The notes: generated from the letters alone by a model not told the origin. DNA of 64,000 nucleotides from Rhodocyclales bacterium (GCA_028292485.1 JAQGMG010000022.1:62001-126000), one strand, 5' to 3'; positions 38,653-48,413 are shown, counted from the first letter of the stretch. Program-made: numbers and translations.

Positions 38653-39329
38653 CGCACACCGGGCCTGGATTCTTGGTTTTTATTCAGGAGGAAAGTTCCC
38701 CGCTTGTAGCGTTGATGCAGGGCATCTACCTGTGCTCGCAAACTATCAAAATCCCCAGCATTGTCAATGATTTCCTGCGCTGCAGCGCAGCGTTCTGCGC
38801 GACTTGCCTGCGTTGCCATGATGGCGCGCACTTCGGGCTCACTCAAATTGCTGCGCGCCATGACACGTGCAAGTCGCACTTCGTCGGGCGCATCGATGAC
38901 GATGACACGGTCACAGCGCTCGATCCAGTGGCCGGATTCGATCAGCAAAGGCACTACCAGAACCACATACGGCCCGGTTGCCGCCTGCACGCGAACATCG
39001 CTCAGTTTACGAATGAGTGGGTGGAGAATGGCTTCCAGCCTGGCTTTCGCGCCAGGGTCGGAGAAAACGAGCGCGCGCATTGCGGCCCGGTCCAGCCCGC
39101 CGTCAGGTCTAATATAGGCATCGCCAAAAGCGCTGCGCAGCGCCTCGATGGCATCGCCGCCGGGCGCGGCGAGTTCATGGGCGATCTGGTCGGTATCGAC
39201 GACGCTGGCACCGAGCTCGGCCAGACGCTCGGCCACCGCACTTTTGCCGCTACCGATGCCTCCGGTCAAACCCAGCACCAATCGTCTGGTAGCGGCGCTG
39301 TGCGCCGAAGCATCGGGCACGGGCGTCAT
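38649..39329 (-). CDS. coaE: dephospho-CoA kinase
   Basis: Final step of CoA synthesis: phosphorylates the 3' OH of dephospho-CoA. ATG 39329 gives 226 residues; the P-loop LTGGIGSGKSAVAE is at about 19-32, with DTDQIAHEL, HPLIRK, VPLLIESG and RVMARSNLSEPE following as expected. An 15-residue N-terminal extension (MTPVPDASAHS...) precedes the P-loop, longer than usual. The SPOR gene ends 7 bases before, and zapD starts on top of its stop. Confidence 0.94.
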   Translation of the reverse strand: MTPVPDASAHSAATRRLVLGLTGGIGSGKSAVAERLAELGASVVDTDQIAHELAAPGGDAIEALRSAFGDAYIRPDGGLDRAAMRALVFSDPGAKARLEAILHPLIRKLSDVRVQAATGPYVVLVVPLLIESGHWIERCDRVIVIDAPDEVRLARVMARSNLSEPEVRAIMATQASRAERCAAAQEIIDNAGDFDSLRAQVDALHQRYKRGTFLLNKNQESRPGVR

Positions 39330-39336
39330 GCCAGTC

Positions 39337-40110
39337 TCATCCAGCCTTGCAGGTATCGCGTTGAACACCCTGGATCTCGCTGCCCGCGTCGCGCGCCACG
39401 CGCTCGATCTGCGCACTGGCGCCGATCAGCTCCACGCGTGCGCCGTTGGCACTTTCACGCGCAGTGACAGTGGCACCCTTGACGCCACGCTTCTGCAAGG
39501 TCTCGAGCTGACGTTGGGCCAATCCTTCGGCCCGGAACAGGCCAAGTGAAATCGCGAAGCGATTGTCGCCAGCATCCTGCACGATGAAGAAGTCATCGAG
39601 CCCGAGATTCTTGAGCTCCGCAGCGCGGCGATCAGCGCCGGCCTTGCCGCCTTGCGGTGGGATGTTGACCCAGTATGAAGACGGCGCCGCAGCCTCTTCG
39701 CGCACCGTCAGTGTGTTGCCCGTGCCGCGCGCACGCTGCGCCAGCGCCTGCGCCTGGGTGTCGGTCATACTCTTGAAGGCCACGCAAACCGTCGCGCCAC
39801 TCTCCGCCACGACTGGAGACGCAGCAGCACCGACGACGACAGGAGCAGCCTCCGGAGCCGACTCGGCAACAGGCACACTCCCGGCCGGCAAGTTGGCGAG
39901 CGGCGGCATCTCGGCGCCTGGCGCCGAAGGAGGCTCGGTGCTGGAATTGAGAATCCGCAGCTTCTCCGGGAATACCTGGCTGGCCACGCGCTCAGGCTCG
40001 GTCGCTCCCAGGAAAGGAGACTGCATGCCCAGCCATGGCATGGCGATCACCACGCCACAGGCGAGATTGCAGACGACGAGCAGGTAAAAGGTGACGCGCA
40101 AAGTTGTCAT
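39337..40110 (-). CDS. SPOR-domain membrane protein
   Basis: 257 residues. Starts with a membrane helix (about 5-24), then a Pro/Ala/Ser-rich spacer and a C-terminal SPOR-like region (about 115-235) with YWVNIPPQGGKAGADRRAAEL and RFAISLGLFR. SPOR domains bind septal peptidoglycan with denuded glycans. It is a plausible cell-division protein, consistent with zapD nearby. No catalytic residue is visible. Confidence 0.8.
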   Translation of the reverse strand: MTTLRVTFYLLVVCNLACGVVIAMPWLGMQSPFLGATEPERVASQVFPEKLRILNSSTEPPSAPGAEMPPLANLPAGSVPVAESAPEAAPVVVGAAASPVVAESGATVCVAFKSMTDTQAQALAQRARGTGNTLTVREEAAAPSSYWVNIPPQGGKAGADRRAAELKNLGLDDFFIVQDAGDNRFAISLGLFRAEGLAQRQLETLQKRGVKGATVTARESANGARVELIGASAQIERVARDAGSEIQGVQRDTCKAG

Positions 40111-40247
40111 GAGCGTGATTATCCTTCGCTACGGCTCAGCTTCCAAGTCTTGCACCAAGCCGCTGCCGCACGGCGCTCAGCGCCAAGCGGACGGCTGGCG
40201 CCCGAAATGCATGCCAGAATGCGCTTTTTTCATTGAACGGATCGGTC

Positions 40248-41198
40248 ATGCTTTTACGTCCGCCTGCAGCATCACTCTTGTTTGCCCTGACTGCATTGGG
40301 CATCGTTTTTACCGCCAACACCGTACACGCGCAAGTCACCCCTGCAACGGACGGAGACACAAAAGAGACATCACCTGGACCGAAACTCGAACAAAAGCTG
40401 GAAGCACTCATTGGCAATACACCTGACAAGAAGTTGCCACCAAAGATGTTGCCGCTATGGGAATTCGGTCTGGGTGTGGGTGGTTTCAACATGCCTGATT
40501 ATCGTGGCTCGGACCACCAGAGCAGTTATCTTTTCCCGTTTCCCTACGTTGTTTATCGGGGCAGTTTTCTCAAGGCTGACCGTAGCGGCGTGAGCGGGCG
40601 GTTTTTTGACGGCGACCGTCTCGATCTTGAACTCAGCATGAGCGGTGGCGCCCCTGTGCGCAGCAAGAACAATGAAGCGCGTGCCGGCATGCCGGACCTC
40701 AAGCCGATGCTCGAGCTGGGCCCACAGGCCATCATCCGCGTTGCGGGCGAAGCACGCGACGTTACACGTCTCGATATTCGCCTGCCATTTCGCCAGGCCT
40801 TGACGACCAGTGGCGCAGTCGGCTGGGTATTCACGCCGGCGCTCAATCTGTCTGTCACACCGCGCGACAAATGGCAGTTCGGTGCGCAGGTCGGGCTGTA
40901 TTACGCGACGACCAAGTACCACCGCTACATCTACGAAGTGGCACCGCAATATGCGACAGCGACGCGTGCCGCTTACACGCCCAAGGCTGGCTATGGTGGC
41001 TGGCAGGTAACGACAAGCCTGTCGCGTCGCTTCGACAAGATGTTCGTCGGCGGCTTCCTGCGCGCCAGCAGCGTGAGCGGCGCCGTGTTCGAAGCGAGCC
41101 CCCTGGTCAGACGCAAGACAAATTTTTATGCCGGCTTCGGCATTTCATGGCTGTTCGCGGCCTCATCGGAAATGGTGCCGCAGACGGATGACGAATAG
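40248..41198 (+). CDS. MipA/OmpV-family outer-membrane protein
   Basis: 316 residues from ATG 40248 with a signal peptide ending near HAQ (about residue 28-30). The family signature WEFGLGVGGFNMPDYRGSD is followed by alternating beta strands, and the chain ends in a barrel-like strand pattern with aromatic residues (GISWLF). MipA-type proteins scaffold murein enzymes in Escherichia coli, but many homologues are simple barrel proteins of unknown role. Stands alone on the plus strand between minus-strand genes. Confidence 0.87.
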   Translation: MLLRPPAASLLFALTALGIVFTANTVHAQVTPATDGDTKETSPGPKLEQKLEALIGNTPDKKLPPKMLPLWEFGLGVGGFNMPDYRGSDHQSSYLFPFPYVVYRGSFLKADRSGVSGRFFDGDRLDLELSMSGGAPVRSKNNEARAGMPDLKPMLELGPQAIIRVAGEARDVTRLDIRLPFRQALTTSGAVGWVFTPALNLSVTPRDKWQFGAQVGLYYATTKYHRYIYEVAPQYATATRAAYTPKAGYGGWQVTTSLSRRFDKMFVGGFLRASSVSGAVFEASPLVRRKTNFYAGFGISWLFAASSEMVPQTDDE

Positions 41199-41250
41199 AA
41201 ATGATAAATAGATAGGCGCGTCAGCCGGCCGCGCATCTCCTGCCGTCAAT

Positions 41251-41973
41251 CTATTGGCCGGAGCTTGCGTAGCCGTGCAACAGCCCTTCCAGCACCAGGC
41301 GTGGCACTCGCTCGACGGGGCCTGCGATACCGTCAATCAGCGCCTCGCCGGCGCCCCCCGCAAGCAATACCGGGGCGAATGCGGGCAGGCCTGCCCGCAT
41401 TCGCGCTATAGCACCCAATTGTGCGTTAAGACAACCCGAGAAAATTGCGTCCGCCGTATTGCGCGGTACATCGGTGAATGTGCCTGCTGCCAATGGCAAG
41501 GCGGCAGTGCCCGACGCCAGGGAACGCTGCATCATGGCCAGACCCGGCAGGATGCAACCACCCGCAAACACGCCGTCAGCCGCGATGATGTCGATGGTAG
41601 TCGCGGTCCCTGCGCCCACCACCAGGCAGGCACCTTTCACACGATTCCACGCACCGATTGCCGCAGCCCATCGGTCCGCACCCAGCTGCGCAGGATCTTC
41701 GTAAGCATTGCGCAGGCCGTCGCAGATTTCGCTGGCGTGGAACCATTCGACAGTCACGGGCCATTGCGCCAGCTGTCGCTCGATGTGGGCATTGACGTCA
41801 GCGCTGGCAACGCTGACTGCAATGACTCGCTGCGGTGCGAAACCGGGCGGCAGCACGAGTTGCGCGGAAACATTGCTCGACATCGCGTCATGAAATAACC
41901 ATTCGGCATGCGCGCGGCCGTCGTGGCCGGCGTACTTGATGCGCGTATTGCCTGCGTCGATGAACAGATTCAT
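41251..41973 (-). CDS. coaX: type III pantothenate kinase
   Basis: First committed step of CoA synthesis; CoaX type is not feedback-inhibited by CoA. ATG 41973 gives 240 residues; MNLFIDAGNTRIKYA has the phosphate motif DxGNT. Also present are DRWAAAIGAWN, VVGAGTATTIDIIAADGVFAGGCILPG and the C-terminal LAGGAGEAL. Together with coaE nearby it gives two CoA-synthesis genes in 4 kb. birA lies 67 bases upstream on the same strand. Confidence 0.95.
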   Translation of the reverse strand: MNLFIDAGNTRIKYAGHDGRAHAEWLFHDAMSSNVSAQLVLPPGFAPQRVIAVSVASADVNAHIERQLAQWPVTVEWFHASEICDGLRNAYEDPAQLGADRWAAAIGAWNRVKGACLVVGAGTATTIDIIAADGVFAGGCILPGLAMMQRSLASGTAALPLAAGTFTDVPRNTADAIFSGCLNAQLGAIARMRAGLPAFAPVLLAGGAGEALIDGIAGPVERVPRLVLEGLLHGYASSGQ

Positions 41974-42040
41974 GGGATGTCTTGCAGACCGGATAGTCGT
42001 CAAGGCTGGATGTTACGTCGCGCAGCCGCAGATGTGTGCG

Positions 42041-42835
42041 TCAGGCGCGACGCAGCGAGACTTCGCCGCCGAATATGCGCAGCAGCCCTTCGTCAGTATC
42101 CACTTCGAGGCGCCCAAGCGCGTCGATGCCGCCGCAGCGTCCGCTCCGCACGAGGCCGCTCTGCTCGATGGAGACCTCGCTGCCAAGCATGGCGTGGTAG
42201 CGCATCCAGTCGTCGACCAGTGCGGCAAAACCCTGACGCGAAAACACATCGAGCACAGCCAGGAGTTCGCGCAGGATGGCAGCCAGTACGACTTCGCGCG
42301 TCAGGTCTGCCTGGCTTTCGTCGAGCGCGGCATAGGCCTGACCCAGCGTTTCGTCCCAGTCGGCATGACGTTGCAGATTGAGGCCGATGCCGATCACGGT
42401 AGCCATGTCGCCATGCGTACCGTGTACGACCTCGACCAGCACACCACCGAGTTTGCGCCCCCTCAACCATATGTCATTGGGCCACTTCAACGAAAGCTCG
42501 CTGATGCCAAACCCCGCCAAGGCGCGCACGATGGCGATGCCGACACCCAGGCTAAGCCCTTCAAGCCGCTGCTCGCGCGTGAAACGCCACAGCACGGAAA
42601 AGGTAAGGCTGCTATTCGGCGCCGAATGCCACTGACGGCCGCGTCGGCCACGCCCGGCTGTCTGCTTGTCGGCAACCAGCACGGTACCTGCACCGGAGCC
42701 GCGTTCCGCGCGGGTCAGTAATTGCGTATTGGTTGAGTCGCAACTGCGAAGATGGTCGACATCGAAGCGGCCCGCCTGCGCACCCAGAAGGTCCCGCACG
42801 CGACGTAGATCGAAAGTGGTTTGCTCTTGAGGCAT
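42041..42835 (-). CDS. birA: biotin-protein ligase
   Basis: Attaches biotin to acetyl-CoA carboxylase through biotinyl-AMP. 264 residues starting MPQEQTTFDLRRV. Biotin-binding GRGRRGRQWHS, KWPNDIWLRGRKLGGVLVE and GIGLNL are all present. No N-terminal winged-helix is seen before the ligase domain, so it is a monofunctional ligase and not a biotin-operon repressor. Downstream coaX is probably cotranscribed. Confidence 0.95.
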   Translation of the reverse strand: MPQEQTTFDLRRVRDLLGAQAGRFDVDHLRSCDSTNTQLLTRAERGSGAGTVLVADKQTAGRGRRGRQWHSAPNSSLTFSVLWRFTREQRLEGLSLGVGIAIVRALAGFGISELSLKWPNDIWLRGRKLGGVLVEVVHGTHGDMATVIGIGLNLQRHADWDETLGQAYAALDESQADLTREVVLAAILRELLAVLDVFSRQGFAALVDDWMRYHAMLGSEVSIEQSGLVRSGRCGGIDALGRLEVDTDEGLLRIFGGEVSLRRA

Positions 42836-43136
42836 GAAGAATTCGCAGCTGTGATCAGGTCATCATCAGCGTACCAGCGCTGATGCATTCGCAGTCTAAC
42901 GCGCGCACAGGGCGATTGGTTTCAGCTTGAATTTTTAGGCGGCTACCGCTTGCACAATTACACCAAGCCAGTCATGCAGCAAATCGTCTAAAGCAAGATG
43001 ATTGGTTCTACGGTCGTACGTAGAGGACAAACCGTTTCTGCGTAGAACCGTTCGTGCCACGAAGACAAGGCGCAGACAGTGCTAAAGCACGGCAAGCCGC
43101 AGTCGACAAAGGCACGAACGGTTCTACGCAGAAACA
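42836..43136. other. gap between birA and ntrC
   Basis: A 301-base gap holding the promoter of birA-coaX and the end of the ntrC transcript. It contains a 25-base perfect inverted repeat (43034-43135) and a small hairpin at 42864-42885, but no gene. Confidence 0.6.
43034..43135. repeat. 25-base perfect inverted repeat after ntrC
   Basis: Arms 43034-43058 (GTTTCTGCGTAGAACCGTTC...) and 43111-43135 with 52 bases between. The right arm ends one base before the ntrC stop codon. Possibly the 3' end of the ntrC transcript or a dispersed repeat; there is no T-run, so it is not a classic terminator. Confidence 0.75.
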
Positions 43137-44558
43137 TCAATCGTGGTCTTCCTTGCTGCTATCAATTCCCAACTCCTGGATTTTGCGCGTGATCGTGTTG
43201 CGGCCAATGCCAAGAAGCTGAGCGGCCTCCACACGGCGTCCGCCGGTCGACGCCAGGGCCCGGAGGATGAGTGCCTTTTCGAATTCGTGAATAAGCCTGT
43301 CGTAGACCTCGCCCTGTGCATCGGCGAGCAAGCGGTCGGTCTCGTTGTTGAGCGCAGCGATCCAGTCGCCCGTTGGCGCCGCACTCGAAGCGGTCGGACT
43401 GGCTTCGCGTATCTCGGCTGGCAAATCAGCAACGTCGACCATCTGCCCGGGCGCCATCACCGTCAGCCAGTGGCAGAGGTTTTCAAGCTGCCGCACGTTG
43501 CCCGGAAAGTCGAGAGTCTGGATGAACTTGATTGCCCCTTCAGCCAGCCGTTTCGGCTCGACACCAAGCTGTTGCGCGCTTTGCGCCAGGAAATGACGCG
43601 CCAGGATCGGCACATCCTCATGACGCTCACGCAGCGGCGGCAGACGCAGACGAATAACGTTGAGTCGATGGAAAAGATCTTCGCGGAACTGACCTTCGCG
43701 CACACGCTGATCGAGGTTCTGGTGGGTGGCGGCAATCACGCGCACGTTGGCCTTGACCGGCATGTGGCCGCCGACACGGTAGAAGTGATTGTCGGACAGT
43801 ACACGCAACAGACGCGTCTGTAATTCCGCTGGCATATCGCCGATTTCGTCGAGGAACAGCGTGCCGCCTTCGGCCTGCTCGAAGCGGCCGCGTCGCTGAC
43901 CCGTTGCACCAGTGAAGGAGCCACGCTCATGACCGAAGAGTTCCGACTCCAACAGGTCGCGCGGAATTGCCGCGGTGTTGATGGCGACGAAGGGGCCTTC
44001 CTTGCGCGGGCTGTGACGATGCAGCGCACGGGCAACGAGTTCCTTGCCGGTACCCGACTCGCCATTGATCAGCACGGTGGCATGCGATTGCGAAAGGCGA
44101 CCGATGGCGCGGAAAACTTCCTGCATCGAAGGCGCCTGACCAAGAATCTCGGGCAGCCCTGCGACCTCTTCCACGGCACTCGGGTGATGTTCGCTTTCTT
44201 CCAGCGCGCGGCGCAGCAGGTCAAGCGCCTGGTCGACGTCGAAAGGCTTGGGCAAGTATTCGAAGGCACCACCCTGGAATGCGGCAACCGCGCTATCCAG
44301 ATCGGTATAGGCGGTCATGATGATGACCGGCAGTTGCGGATAGCGCTCCTTGGCTTTCTGCAGCAGCACCAGCCCCGACTCGCCGGGCATGTGAATGTCC
44401 GACATCAACACCTGTGGCGGCGTGGCATTCGATTCGAGGACAGCAAGCGCCTCGGTTGCTCCGGAGAAGCTGCGATAGGCGATGTTTTCGCGCGCAAGCG
44501 CTTTCTCAAGCACCCAACGGATAGAGCGGTCGTCGTCAACAATCCAGACAGGATTCAT
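43137..44558 (-). CDS. ntrC: nitrogen regulator NtrC
   Basis: Sigma-54 activator of nitrogen-starvation genes. 473 residues: receiver with Asp54 (LMSDIHMPG), AAA+ domain with Walker [11 protein letters not shown] (about 166-174) and [11 protein letters not shown], and a C-terminal Fis helix-turn-helix ([18 protein letters not shown]). The sigma-54 contact loop reads GSFTGA at 213-218 rather than the usual GAFTGA. The minus-strand gene order ntrB then ntrC is standard, with 91 bases between them. Confidence 0.96.
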   Translation of the reverse strand: MNPVWIVDDDRSIRWVLEKALARENIAYRSFSGATEALAVLESNATPPQVLMSDIHMPGESGLVLLQKAKERYPQLPVIIMTAYTDLDSAVAAFQGGAFEYLPKPFDVDQALDLLRRALEESEHHPSAVEEVAGLPEILGQAPSMQEVFRAIGRLSQSHATVLINGESGTGKELVARALHRHSPRKEGPFVAINTAAIPRDLLESELFGHERGSFTGATGQRRGRFEQAEGGTLFLDEIGDMPAELQTRLLRVLSDNHFYRVGGHMPVKANVRVIAATHQNLDQRVREGQFREDLFHRLNVIRLRLPPLRERHEDVPILARHFLAQSAQQLGVEPKRLAEGAIKFIQTLDFPGNVRQLENLCHWLTVMAPGQMVDVADLPAEIREASPTASSAAPTGDWIAALNNETDRLLADAQGEVYDRLIHEFEKALILRALASTGGRRVEAAQLLGIGRNTITRKIQELGIDSSKEDHD

Positions 44559-44649
44559 AAAGGTATCCGTTCAATATTCGGCGTCAAAGATGCATAGGTG
44601 CGCAAAGACGCATTTCAAACTTGCCATCGGCCGCAAAGGCTGTTGTCCC

Positions 44650-45735
44650 TCAGCCAGGATTGGGCTGTGTCAGCGGCAACATGATGGTGAAACAGGTGTT
44701 GCCTGGCACGCTGCGTAAATCGATCGTGCCTTGATGTTGTTCGACGAAGCTCTGCGCGATCGACAAACCCAGGCCAGACCCGCCCTCGCGCCCCGATACC
44801 AAGGGATAAAAGATCTTGTCGCGTATCTCATCCGGGATGCCTGGCCCGTTGTCGATCACTTGCAATTCCAGTGCCAGCTTGTGACGTCGTTTGGCCAACG
44901 TGACCTGCCGGGCGGCACGCGTGCGCAGCACGATATCGCCCTTCCCTTCCATGGCCTGTGCCGCGTTACGCGCGATATTGAGGACGGACTGTATCAGTTG
45001 TTCGCGATCGGCGGTCAGCTGCGGTAGGCTAACGTCATAATCACGCCGCACTTTCACATCCGAGAATTCCGCCTGCACAAGGCGCGATACGCGTTCGAGC
45101 ACATCGTGAATGTTGAGCACCATCGGATGCATCATGCGATGCGAGTTGAGCAGGCGGTTCATCAGATCCTGCAGCCGATCAGCTTCGGCGATGATGACCT
45201 GCGTGTATTCGCGCCATTGCGGGTCGTCAAGCTCGCGCTCAAGCAATTGCGCGGAGCCGCGAATCCCCCCTAGCGGATTCTTGATTTCGTGCGCCAGGTT
45301 GCGGATCAATTCGCGATTGGCTTGTTGCTGTTCGATGAGGCGTTCCTCGCGCGCAACGCGCAGCTGCGCATCGATCGGCCGAAACTCCAGAAGCAGCCGC
45401 GCCGGCGTCAATTCGACTGGCGTTACCGTGCAATCGAGATGCAGCGCCGTCTGATGCGGACGGCGGATGACAACGTTCTGGCCCGTATAGCTCCAGTTGT
45501 GCGCAAGAGCGCTGTCCAGCGCCGCCTTGAGGCCTGTTGCCTCTCCGAGAACGTTCAGCAGCGTCCTGCCCAGTGCCTGGCGATTGCCAACGGCAAAAAG
45601 GTTTTCGGCAGCGGGGTTGATGTAGCAAACGGCCAGCGAGTTATCCACCATGATGATGGCGGATGAGAGCAACTCGAGCCCTTGAGTTCGCTCGGCAAAA
45701 TGCGGGTGGGGAACAGTGACACTAGGCGGGCTCAT
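44650..45735 (-). CDS. ntrB: nitrogen-sensing histidine kinase NtrB
   Basis: Phosphorylates NtrC under nitrogen limitation and is controlled by PII. ATG 45735 gives 361 residues: an N-terminal PAS domain (about 18-120), H-box HEIKNPLGGIRG and a HATPase domain with DNGPGIPDEI and GLGLSIAQ. There is no transmembrane helix, consistent with a soluble kinase. The frame is open 11 codons upstream without a ribosome site. Confidence 0.95.
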   Translation of the reverse strand: MSPPSVTVPHPHFAERTQGLELLSSAIIMVDNSLAVCYINPAAENLFAVGNRQALGRTLLNVLGEATGLKAALDSALAHNWSYTGQNVVIRRPHQTALHLDCTVTPVELTPARLLLEFRPIDAQLRVAREERLIEQQQANRELIRNLAHEIKNPLGGIRGSAQLLERELDDPQWREYTQVIIAEADRLQDLMNRLLNSHRMMHPMVLNIHDVLERVSRLVQAEFSDVKVRRDYDVSLPQLTADREQLIQSVLNIARNAAQAMEGKGDIVLRTRAARQVTLAKRRHKLALELQVIDNGPGIPDEIRDKIFYPLVSGREGGSGLGLSIAQSFVEQHQGTIDLRSVPGNTCFTIMLPLTQPNPG

Positions 45736-45915
45736 ATTCCCTATTTGTGAGCAAGAAGTGCGCCACAATTGGGCCGGCGGAAATATTCAAACTTGATTAC
45801 GCACCCGCTTGGAGCAAATTATTCCGCATTGTTTTTGGCCTGCAACAACGAGCACCGCTGCGGGGCGATCCACCAACCCCGTTCGCCCATATGCGGTGCG
45901 TGGTTGCAAGAGCGA

Positions 45916-46383
45916 TCAACGGATATTGTTGATTTCGGTTTTGAGCTTGGCGATGTTGGTTTCGTGCTGCTTTACCTTGTCGCGGAAAGGCTGAACGCGG
46001 TCAAGAAACTTCTGATAGTTCTTCTCGTCGCCATTGCGCACGGACTCTTGCGCGGCAAGTTCCTTATTGGCATCTGCAAGAAGCGCTGTTTCGCTGGTCA
46101 GCTCCTGCTCCAGGATGCGGCGGCGATCATTGTCGCGATTGCGCTGCGTCGAATCATCCACGCGCGGAAAAGTAGATGGGGTCGGCGTAGCTGATTTCTT
46201 TGGCATCGGCACTGAGGTCACTGCCTGGTCACGCGACAGCAACACGCAACCCTTTTGCCCCGGTGCCGGCTTGTCATTCGTATAAGTGATTCGGCCGTCA
46301 TCGACGCATTTGTAGACATCCGCATGCGCCGGACTGAGTGCTGCACCAAGAATCAGGACCACGAAACCACGAGAGAAGCTCAT
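45916..46383 (-). CDS. secreted DUF4124 protein
   Basis: 155 residues. A signal peptide ends near AHA (about 20-22), then a DUF4124 domain with VYKCVDDGRITYTNDKP, followed by a Ser/Thr/Pro linker and a long coiled coil (about 85-150) in heptads. Function unknown; DUF4124 genes often lie between glnA and ntrB in betaproteobacteria, as here. It is in the same orientation as both neighbours but is separated from glnA by a terminator. Confidence 0.85.
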   Translation of the reverse strand: MSFSRGFVVLILGAALSPAHADVYKCVDDGRITYTNDKPAPGQKGCVLLSRDQAVTSVPMPKKSATPTPSTFPRVDDSTQRNRDNDRRRILEQELTSETALLADANKELAAQESVRNGDEKNYQKFLDRVQPFRDKVKQHETNIAKLKTEINNIR

Positions 46384-46482
46384 GCACCACCCAGATCAGT
46401 GATTGGGCCGCCAAGTGTAGGCGCGACCAGGGCAAACGCCAAGGGACCTCCAATTAACGCACGCCCTGCCCCGGCAGTGGAC

Positions 46483-46510
46483 AAAAAAAAGGACGGGAAA
46501 ATCCCGTCCT
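46483..46510 (-). terminator. intrinsic terminator of glnA
   Basis: Minus-strand stem GGACGGGATTTTCCCGTCC followed by eight T (A-run 46483-46490 on plus). It lies about 110 bases after the glnA stop, before the DUF4124 gene, so the latter probably needs its own promoter or read-through. Confidence 0.9.
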
Positions 46511-46620
46511 TTCTTTATTGGCGCGGCTTCCCGCGCCACCGCAATCATTTCATTGCCAGATCATCGGTGGTACGAAGACACAGCACAGTCAACAAAACCA
46601 TCGACGATCTGGAAGCAAAA

Positions 46621-48036
46621 TCAAACGGAGTAGTACATCTCGAACTCGACCGGGGTAGTCGTCATGCGCAGACGGTTCACATCTTCCATCTTCAGATCGA
46701 TGTAGGACGCAATCCAGTCTTCGCTGAACACACCACCAACAGTCAGGAATGCGTGATCGGCCTTCAGCGCATCCAGGGCTTCTTCAAGGCTGGCGCAAAC
46801 GGTCGGGATCAGTGCATCTTCTTCTGGTGGCAGGTCGTACAGGTTCTTGTCGGCTGGATCGCCAGGGTGAATCTTGTTAGCAACGCCATCCAGACCGGCC
46901 ATCAGCAGCGCCGAGAAAGCCAGGTACGGGTTTGCACCCGGATCCGGGAAACGAGCCTCGACACGACGTGCCTTGTCGCTATGAACGAAAGGAATACGGA
47001 TCGAAGCCGAACGGTTCTTGGCGGAGTACGCCAGCTTGACCGGTGCTTCGTAGTGCGGCACGAGGCGTTTGTACGAATTGGTCAGCGGGTTGGTAATGGC
47101 GTTCAGCGCCTTGGCGTGCTTGATGATGCCGCCGATGTAGTACAGCGCGAAGTCAGACAGACCAGCATAGCCATTGCCTGCGAACAGGTTCTTGCCATCT
47201 TTCCAGACCGACTGGTGAACGTGCATGCCCGAACCGTTGTCGCCAACAATTGGCTTCGGCATGAAGGTCGCCGTCTTGCCATATTGGTGCGCAACGTTGT
47301 GCACGATGTACTTCAGCAGCTGGGTCTGGTCAGCGCGGCGAACCAGCGTGTTGAACTTGGTGCCGATTTCGTTCTGACCGGCCGTCGCCACTTCATGGTG
47401 ATGCACTTCAACCGGCAGGCCGCAGGCTTCGAGCAGCAGACACATTTGTGCGCGCATGTCGTTGAACGAATCAACCGGAGGAACCGGGAAGTAACCCCCC
47501 TTGACCGAAGGACGGTGACCGGTGTTACCACCTTCGAATTTCTGATCCGACGACCAAGCGCCTTCTTCGGCGGTAATCTTGACGTAGGAGCCGGACATAT
47601 CGGTCTTCCACTCGACTGCGTCGAAGATGAAGAACTCTGGTTCTGGACCGAAGTAGGCAGTGTCGCCAATGCCGGAGGACTTCAGATAGGCTTCAGCGCG
47701 ATTGGCGATGGAGCGTGGATCGCGGTCGTAGCCCTTGCCATCATTTGGCTCGACGACATCGCAGGTCAGTACCAGCGTGGTTTCGTCGAAGAACGGATCG
47801 ATGAAAGCGGTCGCAGGGTCGGGCATGAGCTGCATGTCCGAAGCCTGAATACCCTTCCAGCCTGCAATCGACGAACCGTCGAAAGCATGACCTTCGGTGA
47901 ACTTGTCTTCGTTGAATGCGCTGATTGGCACGCCGACGTGCTGCTCTTTACCGCGAGTATCCGTAAAACGGAAATCAACGAACTTGACGTCGTTTTCTTT
48001 GACGAGCTTGATCACGTCTTGCACTGAAGTTGCCAT
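46621..48036 (-). CDS. glnA: glutamine synthetase, type I
   Basis: Assimilates ammonium into glutamine using ATP. 471 residues from ATG 48036. Substrate and metal sites are visible: [20 protein letters not shown] and the [15 protein letters not shown] loop. The adenylylation Tyr lies in [10 protein letters not shown], matching Tyr397 of Escherichia coli, so it is of the GS-I-beta type controlled by GlnE. Expected user of ammonium set free by FmdA and AmiE. A sigma-54-type promoter can be seen upstream. Confidence 0.97.
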   Translation of the reverse strand: MATSVQDVIKLVKENDVKFVDFRFTDTRGKEQHVGVPISAFNEDKFTEGHAFDGSSIAGWKGIQASDMQLMPDPATAFIDPFFDETTLVLTCDVVEPNDGKGYDRDPRSIANRAEAYLKSSGIGDTAYFGPEPEFFIFDAVEWKTDMSGSYVKITAEEGAWSSDQKFEGGNTGHRPSVKGGYFPVPPVDSFNDMRAQMCLLLEACGLPVEVHHHEVATAGQNEIGTKFNTLVRRADQTQLLKYIVHNVAHQYGKTATFMPKPIVGDNGSGMHVHQSVWKDGKNLFAGNGYAGLSDFALYYIGGIIKHAKALNAITNPLTNSYKRLVPHYEAPVKLAYSAKNRSASIRIPFVHSDKARRVEARFPDPGANPYLAFSALLMAGLDGVANKIHPGDPADKNLYDLPPEEDALIPTVCASLEEALDALKADHAFLTVGGVFSEDWIASYIDLKMEDVNRLRMTTTPVEFEMYYSV

Positions 48037-48197
48037 ATTGACTGACTCCTAGAGAATTAAACCGAATTGGTGATGATCTGTTGGCGCCCACTTGAAACAC
48101 GGCGGAACGCCTGCAAAATAACTTACCGGGGGCGGGTTATCGCCGGATCGAAAGCACTTTACATGCCATCAATCCAGGCCGCCACGGCACCGGAGCG

Positions 48198-48212
48198 GCT
48201 CGCATTGTGCCA
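48198..48212 (-). promoter_or_regulatory. probable sigma-54 promoter of glnA
   Basis: Minus strand TGGCACAATGCGAGC: perfect -24 box TGGCAC and a GC dinucleotide at -12, spaced GG-N10-GC as required, although the -12 box reads GAGC rather than TTGC. It would start transcription about 150 bases before the glnA ATG. An NtrC-site-like TGCACCAAATTGGGTC lies 63 bases further upstream (48275-48290, minus). Confidence 0.4.
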
Positions 48213-48274
48213 CAAGCAATCACTCACATATCGTCGCGTGGCGGTGTCGCAAACCAAGTTGGAGCATGACCTTC

Positions 48275-48321
48275 GACCCAATTTGGTGCAACAACTTGAG
48301 CTTAACGCACCAATAGTGCGC
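48275..48321. promoter_or_regulatory. possible NtrC-binding sites upstream of glnA
   Basis: Two elements. 48275-48290 (minus) reads TGCACCAAATTGGGTC, 12 of 16 bases like the enteric NtrC site. 48306-48321 is the palindrome CGCACCAATAGTGCGC, whose half-sites GCAC/GTGC are five rather than seven bases apart. Distance of about 90-135 bases from the predicted start fits enhancer sites of a sigma-54 activator. Confidence 0.35.
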
Positions 48322-48413
48322 AACAAATATCGTCCGTACGATTTGTGATGGTCACCGGCACAGCGCATAATTTCTTGCTCGAACGACCATTCATAGAAAG
48401 CAGGTCTACTCCA

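Larger units (their letters stand above)
48037..48413. other. divergent region between glnA and the rhodanese gene
   Basis: A 377-base region with the putative sigma-54 promoter and NtrC-like sites described at 48198-48321. The plus-strand promoter for the rhodanese gene should lie within about 48300-48400, where the sequence is AT-richer. No small RNA signature was seen. Confidence 0.5.

Noticed and set aside
42836-43136. Possible tRNA or small RNA between birA and ntrC
   Set aside because: No cloverleaf or CCA end; the inverted repeat arms do not form one.
46255-48027. Long plus-strand open frame (590 codons) opposite glnA
   Set aside because: It mirrors glnA codon structure, has no family features, and glnA is certain. 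Long antisense frames are common in GC-rich DNA.
48306-48321. CGCACCAATAGTGCGC as a perfect NtrC site
   Set aside because: Half-sites are two bases too close to fit the usual NtrC spacing; kept only as a weak possibility.
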